DNA of 51,005 bases from Chloroflexota bacterium (GTDB lineage Bacteria; Chloroflexota; Anaerolineae; J036; Brachytrichaceae), in assembly GCA_023382055.1 (NCBI GenBank), contig JAMCQN010000001.1, positions 1-51,005 on the forward strand. The letters run 5' to 3'. Shown one piece after another: positions 1 to 7,302 of this stretch; within the stretch, counting starts at the first letter, position 1; each line of letters starts with the position of its first letter. The notes below the pieces were generated by a model, which was not told the origin of the DNA, did not search any database, and was given only the letters and a program-made list of their open reading frames with translations. Made by a program: the position numbers and the translations under genes.

Positions 1-131
1 CGCAACACGCGTATAGAATGCTCGGATCGTTTCATGGAAACAGCTACAGGTTTACACAATTTGCGAATCCGCCACCGCAAGCGTGCAGTACGACGGTGAG
101 CGAAAACTTTATTTCTTATAACGTCTATTAG

Positions 132-152
132 AGATTGGAGATTGGAGATTGG
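132..152. repeat. Short tandem repeat (AGATTGG)x3
   Basis: Three perfect head-to-tail copies of the 7-mer AGATTGG lie at 132-138, 139-145 and 146-152, directly before a palindromic element. No gene overlaps them convincingly. Such short direct repeats are commonly seen next to intergenic palindromic elements; a function is not evident. Confidence 0.7.
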
Positions 153-163
153 TAAGAGTACGG

Positions 164-226
164 CTGGATGCCCGCCGTCGCGGGCATGATGAACCACTGG
201 TCGTTCCCGCGCAAGCGGGAATCCAG
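164..226. repeat. Bipartite palindromic (REP/BIME-like) element
   Basis: Two GC-rich hairpins sit back to back. The first has arms GATGCCCGC and GCGGGCAT around CGTC; the second has arms TTCCCGC and GCGGGAA around GCAA. The whole unit is bounded by CTGGAT (164-169) and its complement ATCCAG (221-226), so it can also fold as one cruciform. A third small palindrome, CACGGC-T-GCCGTG, follows at about 234-246. The architecture is that of dispersed intergenic REP/BIME or small non-autonomous elements. It fills the gap before the acetyltransferase at 324. The rest of 1-323 shows no gene of its own on the plus strand. Confidence 0.6.
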
Positions 227-323
227 ACAACCACGGCTGCCGTGACAGCGCATATGCGGCCTGGTAGAAACTCCAAGAGTCTGTCGGTATCGACGTGGGT
301 TTATCATAGAACCGGGCTGACCG

Positions 324-884
324 ATGGATGACATCCTGCGCAATATCCCGGAGTGTTTCGAGACCGCGCGCCTGACGCTGCGCTGCCCGCGCCCCGGCGA
401 CGGCGCGGAATACCATGCCGCCGTGCTGGACTCGCTGCCCGAGTTGCGCCCCTGGCTGCGCTGGTCGGTGCCCACGCCGGCGCTGGAAGAAGACGAGGCG
501 CGCATGCGCCACGCCCATGTCATGTTCCTGCAGCGCACTGATCTGTGGTTCCTGATGTTTCTCAAGGAGACCGGCGCGCTGATCGGCTCCAGCGGGCTGC
601 ATTACCCCGACTGGTCGGTGCCGTCGTTCGAGATCGGCTACTGGGTGCGCACGCCGTATGCAGGCAGGGGTTACGCCACCGAGACGACCATCGGGCTGCG
701 CGACTTCGCCTTCGACGTGCTGGGCGCGCGCCGCCTGCAGATCGTGTGCAGCACGCAGAATGCGCAGAGCGCCGCCGTGGCGCGCCGGGCGGGCTTCGAA
801 CTGGAAGGCACGCTGCGCTGCTCCGCCCGCCACCATATCACCAACGATCTCTTCGACGAGTTTTTCTTCTCCATCGTGCGCTGA
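324..884 (+). CDS. GNAT family N-acetyltransferase (RimJ/RimL-like)
   Basis: A 186-residue protein of the length usual for the RimJ/RimL branch of GNAT acetyltransferases, which move an acetyl group from acetyl-CoA to an amine, often a protein N-terminus or a small molecule. The N-terminal part carries the branch pattern FETARLTLRCPRPGDG. The acetyl-CoA pyrophosphate loop is seen as YAGRGYATE near residues 112-120, and the following NAQSAAVARRAGFELEG stretch (about 145-161) is the typical C-terminal helix and strand of the family. The ATG at 324 is taken because the family's first strand starts soon after it. The gene stands alone; the neighbour at 1565 runs towards it on the opposite strand. 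The substrate cannot be read from the sequence. Confidence 0.85.
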   Translation: MDDILRNIPECFETARLTLRCPRPGDGAEYHAAVLDSLPELRPWLRWSVPTPALEEDEARMRHAHVMFLQRTDLWFLMFLKETGALIGSSGLHYPDWSVPSFEIGYWVRTPYAGRGYATETTIGLRDFAFDVLGARRLQIVCSTQNAQSAAVARRAGFELEGTLRCSARHHITNDLFDEFFFSIVR

Positions 885-944
885 ATGGCGCGACCTTAAC
901 TCACCCTTGCGAAGGCTGCGAGCCTCGTATAAATAGGGTCGCAG

Positions 945-1565
945 GGATGACTCGTACGCGGCGGGATCACGCCGATGAGGCGCGCCTGTTTCGCGATCGT
1001 GCGCAGCAGGGCTGCCTGACAGCGCGGCGATCACACCTGCAACGTCGGCCTCGCTGCGATTCTGGCTGAGCTTGAACTTCCCCTCGATGCGCGTGATCGC
1101 GAGTTCGAAACCCACGATCGCCTGCATCATCCTGTGCATGTACTCTTCAGGCAGGTGCATCTGCCACTCGGGGCGGCGATCGCGCTCGTGCTGTTCCACC
1201 AACTCGCGCAACATGCGGCGCAGCAGCGTTTCGTCGCTGACAATATGCGGAACCCCATACACATGCGCCGCCGTGTAGTTCCATGTCGGGACGCTGGGAT
1301 GCGCTTCATACCAGGTCGGCGATACGTAAGCGTGCGGCCCCTGGAAAATGACCAGCGCCTCGCGCCCGTCAAAATGCTGCCATTGAACGTTCGCGCGGGC
1401 GAGGTGCGCGCGCAAAACCCCGCGCCCCGCATCCACCAGGAAGGGGAGATGGGTTGCCGTGACTTGTGTCTCAATGGCCGTGACCAGCGTCGCGAAGTTG
1501 TTGTCGCGCATGAACTGGTACAGCGTGGCGGCGTCTGTCTCAGAGAAGGATGCGGGTATATACAT
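945..1565 (-). CDS. PaiB-like FMN-binding protein, C-terminus unresolved
   Basis: Reading down from the ATG at 1565 gives MYIPASFSETDAATLYQFMR, the start of the PaiB/FMN-binding negative transcriptional regulator family (split-barrel flavin fold). Family signatures follow in order: TATHLPFLVDAGRGVLRAHL, VIFQGPHAYVSPTWY, TWNYTAAHVYG, and near the end IEGKFKLSQNRSEADVAGVI. Family homology stops about residue 195-205, the usual length. The frame does not stop there: I find no stop codon in this frame all the way to position 1, so it runs antisense and codon-aligned through the acetyltransferase gene. The end given is therefore the end of recognisable homology. A small frameshift near 1020 is the simplest explanation; one shifted frame reaches a stop near 899-901. 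The function is inferred from the family only. Confidence 0.75.
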
Positions 1566-1761
1566 GGTTCTCAGACCTTATCACATCCCGGCCGGACAAG
1601 AGACATGGCATACATCGGCGTATGATTTAAGACTTTCCCGGAAGATGTCTGAGACGCCCGCCCACTAAGGCGAAGGCGCTATGATAGGACGCTGCGCCCG
1701 GCATGACGCGGGGCGGCAACCTGGATGTAATGTTTCATGGATGAGTAAAGGATTGGTAAAT

Positions 1762-2630
1762 ATGGACACACCCTTGGCAGGCAAGACCTGCATCGTCACC
1801 GGCGCCACGAATGGCATCGGCGAAGTGACCGCGCAGGCGCTCGCGCAGATGGGCGCGACGGTCATCGGCGTGGGGCGCAGCCCCGCCCGTTGCGCCGATT
1901 CTGCGGCGCGCATCAAGGCCGCCACCGGCAATGCGCAGGTGGAATACGTGGTAGCCGACCTGTCCGTTCAGGGGCAGGTGCGCCGGCTGGCCGATGAAAT
2001 CAAGGCCAGGCACAGTCGCATCGACGTCCTGGTGAACAACGCCGGGATGTATTTTTCCACGCGCCAGACCAGCCCCGACGGCATCGAGATGACCTGGGCG
2101 CTCAACCTCCTGAACTACTTCCTGCTCACCAACCTTCTGCTCGACGCTCTGAAGGCTGCGCCGGCCGCGCGCGTCGTCAGCGTGTCGTCGGGCGCGCACG
2201 AAGGCGCAAAGCAGATCAACTTCGCAGACCCCGAATTCAAGACCGGCTACAGCGGATGGACGGCCTACAACCAGTCCAAGCTGGCGAACGTGCAGTTCAC
2301 CTACGAGCTGGCGCGCCGGCTGGCGGGCACCCGTGTCACGGCAAACGCGCTGCACCCCGGTTTCGTGGCGACCGGTTTCGGGCACAACAACGGCGGGCTG
2401 ATGGGCGTCGGGATGAAGATCGCGCAGCGCGTCGGCGCTCGCCCGCCAAAGGGGCGGAGACGAGCATTTACCTGGCCAGTTCACCCGAAGTGGAAGGCGT
2501 GATGGGCAAGTACTTCACGGACAAGCGCGCGGTTCAATCGTCGCCGGCCTCCTATGATACCGATGCAGTGGTGCGGCTGTGGGCGGAAAGCGAGCAACAG
2601 ACCGCGCTTGCTCAACACGTGGCGGCCTGA
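1762..2630 (+). pseudogene. Short-chain dehydrogenase/reductase with a C-terminal frameshift
   Basis: A Rossmann-fold SDR similar to retinol dehydrogenase/WW-domain-oxidoreductase types. It shows the NAD(P) loop TGATNGIG (about residues 14-21), NNAG and the catalytic YNQSK. The ATG at 1762 is preferred: AAAGGA lies about 8 bases before it and the fold starts at once; an upstream in-frame ATG at 1741 has no such site. The frame of the first part ends at 2502 with an unrelated tail. The natural C-terminus (KGAETSIYLASSPEVEGV and on to residue AA before the stop at 2628-2630) is in another frame. The switch lies near 2436-2448, around GGCGCTCGCCCGCC. One lost base, or two gained, would do this. 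It may be a real lesion or an assembly error. Confidence 0.75.
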
Positions 2631-2643
2631 GATAATCCCGCAC

Positions 2644-3732
2644 ATGCCACGATCATCACCACCGGTTGATGTGCTCAAGCACGTGCGGGTTTTCTATCAA
2701 CCCGGTCGCTATGGCGGCTGGCCGGCCAACCATGGCATCTGGGTGTGGGGAGACGAGATACTGGTCGGCTTTCAGATCGGCGCGTACAAGGCGCAAAACG
2801 GCCATGCTATCGATTGGGATCAGCCCATCCGCAAGGTCTTCGCGCGCAGCCGCGATGGCGGCGAGACGTGGGCGCTGGAAGATACGCTGCCGGATGCGCT
2901 GGACAACCTGGTCGATGCCGGCAACGCCGCAGGCCCCCCCAACCCGCATGCCGGCGCAGCCGCCTGCCCGGGCGGGATCGATTTCTCGCACCCCGGCTTC
3001 GCCATGACGTTCAGCCACGCCAGTTTTCACGCCGGCCCGTCGCGCTTCTGGACATCGCTGGATCGCGGCCATTCCTGGGCAGGGCCCTATCGCCTGCCCG
3101 ACATGGACACCAACGGCATCGCCGCGCGCACCGACTACCTGGTCAACGGCGCGGGTGACTGCACCTTGTTTCTGACTGCGGCCAAAACCAACAGGCGCGA
3201 AGGTCGCCCGCTATGCGCGCGCACGCGCGACGGCGGCAGGACGTGGGCGCTGCAAGCGTGGATCGGCCCGGAGCAGCAGGAAGGGTTCGCCATCATGCCG
3301 GCCTCGCTACGGCTGTCGCCCGGCCATATCCTGGTGGCGCTGCGCGTGCAACAAGACGAGACACGCAGCAGCATCATCGCCTGGCGCTCGGACGACGATG
3401 GCTTGACCTGGCAGCCCGCGACCGACCCCGTGCCTTCGTTACCGCCCAGCAATCCACCCGCGCTGATCCGCCTGCGCGACGGTCGATTGTGCCTGACCTA
3501 CGGCGTGCGCACGAGCCAGGCGCCGAGTCGCATCTGCGCTCGACTCAGCGCCGATGAAGGCGCGACGTGGGGCGATGAACTCATCCTGCGCGATGACGGG
3601 GCAAACCGCGACATCGGCTACACCCGCAGCGCCTGCCGCGCCGACGGCAGCATCGTCACCGTGTATTACTTCAACGACGCGCAGAGCAGCCCCGACCGCT
3701 ACATCGGCGCGACGATCTGGCGGGCGCTGTAA
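2644..3732 (+). CDS. BNR/Asp-box repeat protein, sialidase-like
   Basis: A 362-residue beta-propeller of the sialidase superfamily. At least five Asp-box repeats (S-x-D-x-G-x-T-W type) are visible: SRDGGETWALE, SLDRGHSWAG, TRDGGRTWAL, SDDDGLTWQP and SADEGATWG. There is no signal peptide, so it appears cytoplasmic. The ATG at 2644 is chosen because the strand-rich domain starts just after it (VFYQPGRYGGWPANHG) and an upstream ATG at 2554 would overlap the preceding gene. The gene starts 14 bases after the damaged SDR. It could be an exo-sialidase or another glycosidase; the Arg triad cannot be assigned by eye, so activity is open. Confidence 0.75.
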   Translation: MPRSSPPVDVLKHVRVFYQPGRYGGWPANHGIWVWGDEILVGFQIGAYKAQNGHAIDWDQPIRKVFARSRDGGETWALEDTLPDALDNLVDAGNAAGPPNPHAGAAACPGGIDFSHPGFAMTFSHASFHAGPSRFWTSLDRGHSWAGPYRLPDMDTNGIAARTDYLVNGAGDCTLFLTAAKTNRREGRPLCARTRDGGRTWALQAWIGPEQQEGFAIMPASLRLSPGHILVALRVQQDETRSSIIAWRSDDDGLTWQPATDPVPSLPPSNPPALIRLRDGRLCLTYGVRTSQAPSRICARLSADEGATWGDELILRDDGANRDIGYTRSACRADGSIVTVYYFNDAQSSPDRYIGATIWRAL

Positions 3733-3739
3733 TACCGCA

Positions 3740-3770
3740 CAAGTCTGACTTCTGCGAGAAGTCAGACTTG
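3740..3770 (+). terminator. Perfect palindrome acting as terminator; copy of a repeat
   Basis: A perfect hairpin with 14-base arms, CAAGTCTGACTTCT and AGAAGTCAGACTTG, around the loop GCG, followed by TTTT at 3771-3774. It sits between the convergent sialidase-like gene and metG, eight bases past the former's stop, so it fits a rho-independent terminator for the plus-strand gene. The central 25 bases recur exactly at 31306-31330 inside a coding region, so it is also a dispersed palindromic element. Confidence 0.75.
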
Positions 3771-3774
3771 TTTT

Positions 3775-5526
3775 CTACGCCAGTTCGATCTTCGCGATCA
3801 ACCCCTTCGGCTCGCCGCCCAGCGGCTGGCCGGGCTGCAGGTTACTCGGCTTCCACTCGCCGCGCGCTGCGCCGGCGTTATAGCGCAGCACGTCGTGCCG
3901 GTCGTCGGTCGCGCCGACCTGCTCGATATATTGCTCGCCGAACAGCGTGTCTTTATAACCCAGTTGCTTGCGCACCGCTTCGCTGGTAAACGGGATGAAC
4001 GGCGACAGCAGAACGGAAAGCGAATCGATGACGCGCGCCGCCACGTACAACTGCGTGCCGGCGCGCGCCTTGTCGGCCTTGATGGTCTTCCAGGGCGCTT
4101 CGCGGTCGAGATACTGGTTGGTGGCCGTAGCGAGTTCGATCGCGCCCGTCAGCGCATCGCGCAGGTGCACGGCGTTCAGCGCCCCGCCGATCGTCTCGAA
4201 AGCCGCCTCGCTCTGCGCGATCAACGCCTTGTCGGCCTCGCTCAACTCGCCCGGCGTCGGGATGCGCTGATCGAAGTTCTTCCAGATCTGCGAAAGCGTG
4301 CGCTGCACCAGGTTGCCCCATTTCGCCAGCAGTTCGCTGTTGTTGCGCAATACGAAGTCGTTCCAGCTCCATTCGCTGTCCTTGGCTTCCGGCATAATGC
4401 TGGTGAGGTAGTAACGCACCGGGTCGGCTCCGTATTTGGCCGTCAGGTCGAGCACGTCGACAGAGACGCCCAGGCTCTTGGAGAACTTCTGCCCGCCCAG
4501 GTTCACGTACTGGTTGGCCGGCACGTCATAGGGCAGGTTGAAAACCTTGTCGACATCTGCGCCGTCCCACGGCTGGCCCAGCCGCTCCATACCGAGCAGC
4601 ACGGCCTGCCACAACACCGTGTGGAACAGGATGTTGTCCTTGCCGATGAAGTTGTAGATTTTCACGTCCTTCTCATACCAGAACTTCCTCCACTCGTCGG
4701 GCTGGCCGGTGATCGATGCCCACTCCACGGTGGCGGTCAGGTAGCCCAGCAGCGCCTCGTACCACACGTAGATGCACTTGCCCTCCGAATCCGGCAGCGG
4801 GATGGGGATGCCCCAGGTCAGGTCGCGCGTGAAGGCGCGCGGCTCGGCATGAGCGGCGTAATTGCGCGAGAAGTCCAGCACGGTGCTGCGCCAGTAGCTG
4901 TCCTTGTCTGACAGGTAAGCCACCAGCTTCTCGCGCAGCGCGGGCAGGTCGAAGAAATAGTGCTCCGACTCGCGTACCACAGGGGTACTGCCGTCGATGC
5001 GGCTGCGCGGATTAATCAACTCGGTGCCGTCCAGCAACTTACCGCAGTTGTCGCACTGGTCGCCGCGCGCCTTGTCGTACCCGCAGTGCGGGCAGGTGCC
5101 CTCGACCAGACGGTCGGGCAGGAACTTGCTCTGCGACTCCGAGTACAGTTGCTTCTGTTTGGCCTTGTAGAGGTATTCGTTCTCCAGCAGGCGTGTGAAC
5201 ATCTGCTGGCCGATCCGGCGGTGATTCTGGGTGTCGGTGTGCGTGAACAGGTCGTAGCTCACGCCCAGGTTCTTCTGTGTCTCCAGGAAACGCGCATGGA
5301 AATATTCGAACACCTCGCGCGGCGTCTTGCCTTCCTTGTCGGCGCGCACCACGATGGGCGTGCCGTGCGAGTCGCTGCCGCTGACCATGACGACCCGGTT
5401 GCCCTTCAGGCGATGATAGCGCGCAAAGATATCGGCGGGCAGATACGCCCCCGCCACGTGTCCCACGTGCAGGTCGCCATTGGCATACGGCCAGGCGACG
5501 CAGACTAATATGTTTTCAGGCGCCAT
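3775..5526 (-). CDS. metG: Methionyl-tRNA synthetase
   Basis: Cytoplasmic class I synthetase charging tRNA-Met. The HIGH-type site is HVGH in ANGDLHVGHVAG (about residues 16-27), the KMSKS loop is KFSKS (about 349), and a zinc knuckle with CPHCG and CDNCG lies at about 142-160. The 583-residue length covers the catalytic and anticodon-binding domains but not the C-terminal EMAP-type dimerisation domain found in many bacterial enzymes. The start at 5526 is chosen because GAGGGAAA lies just upstream and the family N-terminus (ILVCVAWPYANGD) begins there; the frame is open a further 65 codons without homology. The gene is monocistronic and its 3' end meets the palindrome at 3740-3770. Confidence 0.95.
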   Translation of the reverse strand: MAPENILVCVAWPYANGDLHVGHVAGAYLPADIFARYHRLKGNRVVMVSGSDSHGTPIVVRADKEGKTPREVFEYFHARFLETQKNLGVSYDLFTHTDTQNHRRIGQQMFTRLLENEYLYKAKQKQLYSESQSKFLPDRLVEGTCPHCGYDKARGDQCDNCGKLLDGTELINPRSRIDGSTPVVRESEHYFFDLPALREKLVAYLSDKDSYWRSTVLDFSRNYAAHAEPRAFTRDLTWGIPIPLPDSEGKCIYVWYEALLGYLTATVEWASITGQPDEWRKFWYEKDVKIYNFIGKDNILFHTVLWQAVLLGMERLGQPWDGADVDKVFNLPYDVPANQYVNLGGQKFSKSLGVSVDVLDLTAKYGADPVRYYLTSIMPEAKDSEWSWNDFVLRNNSELLAKWGNLVQRTLSQIWKNFDQRIPTPGELSEADKALIAQSEAAFETIGGALNAVHLRDALTGAIELATATNQYLDREAPWKTIKADKARAGTQLYVAARVIDSLSVLLSPFIPFTSEAVRKQLGYKDTLFGEQYIEQVGATDDRHDVLRYNAGAARGEWKPSNLQPGQPLGGEPKGLIAKIELA

Positions 5527-5647
5527 TCGATTTCCCTCACTCTGCTCTTGAACCATCCGCTGAACGTCAGTACGCGCCGCCGGCTGCGGGTCTGTGGGCG
5601 GCAACGATGTAAATCGACTGCGCCTCGCGCTGCCCGTCGCCGGTGAT

Positions 5648-5678
5648 AAAAAAACCGCCCGGCGTGCGCGCGAGCGGT
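5648..5678 (-). promoter_or_regulatory. GC-rich hairpin plus U-run in the metG leader (possible attenuator)
   Basis: On the minus strand the 8-base arms ACCGCTCG and CGGGCGGT flank a nine-base loop, and seven Ts follow (As at 5648-5654 on the plus strand). It lies about 120 bases before metG on the same strand, and no gene on that strand is seen upstream up to 6000. A terminator-like hairpin in that place suggests transcription attenuation of metG. I do not see a convincing T-box core (no clear GGGTGGxACCGCG), so the sensor, if any, is unknown. Confidence 0.4.
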
Positions 5679-5699
5679 AGAAGATATCTAGACCAATGC

Positions 5700-6045
5700 C
5701 GACTGGTTGTGGCAGCAGCAAACTGGCCCGCGCGTCAGATCACGCCGGGCAATCGCATCGACTTCAATACCAAAGTCAACTTGCTGCTCATAATGGGGAA
5801 GTATACCACTCGCGGAATTTCCGAAGAGGCAGAAATGCGTTCCCCCGCCCGCAAGGCACGCAGCGGGATCGTGGGGAACGGCCGTTGCCTCCCCTCCTGT
5901 GAGGAACGAACGGGAGGGGGCAGGGGGAGGGCGCCACCGCGCAACCAGCGCATTTGACGCAACCCCATTATTTGGCTAAAATACAATTTATCAATATTCA
6001 AAGATAGCAATTTGCTAAGCAATAATCTTTTGCATCGTGGTAACC
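5700..6045. other. Non-coding gap between metG and arsR
   Basis: No convincing gene is seen here. It includes a purine/pyrimidine-rich stem around 5889-5932 (CCTCCCCTCC pairing with GGGAGGGGG runs) of the dispersed-repeat kind, then an AT-rich stretch from about 5966 that should hold the promoter of the ArsR-type gene. No strong sigma-70 consensus is obvious in it. Confidence 0.5.
6012..6022. promoter_or_regulatory. Candidate autoregulatory operator of the ArsR-type gene
   Basis: TTGCT-A-AGCAA is a perfect 11-base dyad in the AT-rich region 24 bases before the regulator's ATG. ArsR-family repressors commonly bind short dyads over their own promoter. Assignment rests on position and symmetry only. 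Confidence 0.45.
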
Positions 6046-6429
6046 ATGCATGATTCCCTGCGCCGGTTCAAAACCGAGTTTTTTAAGGCGCTGGCTCATC
6101 CAACCCGCATTAGAATCCTGGAACTCTTGCGTGCGGGTGAAATGAGCGTCAATGAACTGCAGACGAAGCTGGAAATCGAATCGTCCGGTGTTTCGCAGCA
6201 GTTGGCCGTTTTGCGCAACCGGAACATCGTCGAGGCGCGTAAGGAGGGGACCAGTGTGTATTATCGTGTGCGCGATCCCCAGGTGTTTGAATTACTAGAT
6301 GTCGCTCGCCGTATCTTCAACGCAGCACTCATCGATACGCAATCGATGTTGGAGCAACTTGAAGAAGAAGGTGCGTCTGAGGATCCGCCCGAACGCACCA
6401 CCAGGCGCGCGTATGCCCGCGCACCCTAG
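6046..6429 (+). CDS. ArsR-family winged-helix regulator
   Basis: A 127-residue HTH protein with the family core FFKALAHPTRIRILELL (about residues 12-28), recognition helix region ESSGVSQQLAVLRNRNIV (about 49-66) and wing EGTSVYYRVRDP. There is no cysteine anywhere, so it cannot use the Cys-based metal sensing of classical ArsR/SmtB; what it senses is unknown. A short acidic tail follows (LEQLEEEG). ATG 6046 is used; a GTG nine bases upstream is possible and neither has a clear Shine-Dalgarno site. It lies directly before the riboswitch and the Ehr operon. In Mycobacterium tuberculosis the regulator Rv0081 heads a set of genes in the same order (Rv0082-Rv0087), known to me as a hypoxia-linked locus; the parallel supports a role as the operon's regulator. 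Confidence 0.9.
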   Translation: MHDSLRRFKTEFFKALAHPTRIRILELLRAGEMSVNELQTKLEIESSGVSQQLAVLRNRNIVEARKEGTSVYYRVRDPQVFELLDVARRIFNAALIDTQSMLEQLEEEGASEDPPERTTRRAYARAP

Positions 6430-6454
6430 AAACTGAAAACGCTTACTGGGAAAA

Positions 6455-6568
6455 ACGCTAAAGTCTGACTGACAGACGCGGGGGAACCGATGGCATGTGG
6501 GGTGAATCCGGGCTTGCCCGGTAGGATCACATTTGGGATCCGAACCCGTCAGCTAACCTCGCCAGCGT
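6455..6568 (+). ncRNA. c-di-AMP riboswitch (ydaO/yuaA class)
   Basis: The closing stem P1 is formed by ACGCT (6455-6459) and AGCGT (6564-6568). Inside are the class hallmarks in order: GACGCGGGGGAACC (6475-6488), TGGGGTGAATCCG (6498-6510) and, most diagnostic, CCGAACCCGTCAGCTAACC with CTCG after it (6540-6561). The spacing between the blocks fits the ydaO/yuaA aptamer, which binds two c-di-AMP molecules and normally turns expression off. It starts 26 bases after the ArsR-type gene and ends 64 bases before the nuoB-like gene, so it should control the six-gene Ehr operon. In known cases this class governs potassium transport, osmolytes and cell-wall enzymes. Confidence 0.88.
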
Positions 6569-6571
6569 GCC

Positions 6572-6614
6572 AAATGACCCACAACCTCAGTCGAGGTTGA
6601 TGGGTCTTGTCATT
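6572..6614 (+). terminator. Expression-platform hairpin of the riboswitch
   Basis: A long stem follows the aptamer: GACCCA, CAACCTC, a loop AGTC, GAGGTTG, a bulged A, TGGGTC (6576-6606), with AAATGAC and GTCATTT extending it on the outside. A pure U-run is missing (TTGTCATTT follows), so it may be a weak intrinsic terminator. The Shine-Dalgarno AGAAGGA of the next gene lies just beyond (6621-6627) and stays free. Confidence 0.55.
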
Positions 6615-6632
6615 TAAGTCAGAAGGATAACT

Positions 6633-7157
6633 ATGCCTGCTCTCTTTAAGAAAATACTTCAGACTGGAATTGTGACGGAGCCGCTCGGTCCTGATGAGGC
6701 TGAAATCATACAGTTGGTTGCCCAGGTGGACCGGAAGGTACAACAGTTGCTTGGTCGCGCCCTCGCCATCCGCGAGGTCGATGCCGGATCGTGCAATGGC
6801 TGCGAGCTCGAAATCACGGGTCTTACCGGCCCGGTATATGACAGTGAGCGCTTTGGGATACATTTCGTGGCATCGCCACGTCACGCCGATATGCTGCTAG
6901 TCACAGGTCCGGTGACGCGCAACATGGAAGTGCCGTTGCGCAAGACGTATGAGGCCACACCCGATCCGAAACTGGTGGTTGCGGTGGGCGATTGTGCCAA
7001 GACGTGCGGCGTGTTCAAGGGCAGCTACGCAGTCATCGGAAGCATTGACAAGGTAATTCCTGTTGATGTGTTTGTGCCGGGCTGCCCGCCCGAACCTGCT
7101 GACATTCTGCGTGGGATCCTGGCGGCGCTGGATCGGATGCCGACGAAACGCACATGA
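6633..7157 (+). CDS. NuoB/HycG-like [4Fe-4S] small subunit of an Ehr complex
   Basis: A 174-residue homologue of complex I NuoB and the group-4 hydrogenase small subunit, which carries the proximal (N2-like) [4Fe-4S] cluster next to the large subunit. Ligand cysteines are present: CNGC (Cys54, Cys57), GDC (Cys121) and PGC (Cys151) in PGCPPEP. The N-terminal 40 residues precede the fold. ATG 6633 has a good AGAAGGA site six bases upstream. It is the first structural gene behind the riboswitch; 145 bases without an evident gene separate it from the next gene, while the following genes are 28-35 bases apart or overlapping. No ferredoxin-type subunit follows, so the natural electron donor is not encoded here. 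Intact cluster ligands argue that the complex still handles electrons. Confidence 0.92.
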   Translation: MPALFKKILQTGIVTEPLGPDEAEIIQLVAQVDRKVQQLLGRALAIREVDAGSCNGCELEITGLTGPVYDSERFGIHFVASPRHADMLLVTGPVTRNMEVPLRKTYEATPDPKLVVAVGDCAKTCGVFKGSYAVIGSIDKVIPVDVFVPGCPPEPADILRGILAALDRMPTKRT

Positions 7158-7302
7158 ACATCTGGAGTTTCCCCTGCTCTGGCTCAACCGGCTTCGGCCG
7201 TCATGCTCACTGGCACAGGCCGGGTTTACGTAGCCGCTCCGGTCGATGACTGGCGCATGCGCCCGGTTCTATTCAAGTCTTCTGAGAACAAAGCGATAGA
7301 TT

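Noticed and set aside
1735-2484. Long open frame antisense to the SDR gene
   Set aside because: It mirrors the codons of a gene with clear SDR motifs, and its own protein has no recognisable motif; GC-rich genes commonly leave such open antisense frames.
3895-4911. 338-codon plus-strand frame inside metG
   Set aside because: Antisense shadow of a certain synthetase gene; no family motif, no ribosome site.
5527-5720. T-box riboswitch for metG
   Set aside because: The hairpin and U-run fit, but the invariant GGGTGG-N-ACCGCG core and a specifier loop are not visible.
5735-6022. 95-codon minus-strand frame between metG and arsR
   Set aside because: Low-complexity protein made by the purine-rich stem; no motif, and it overlaps the regulator's promoter region.
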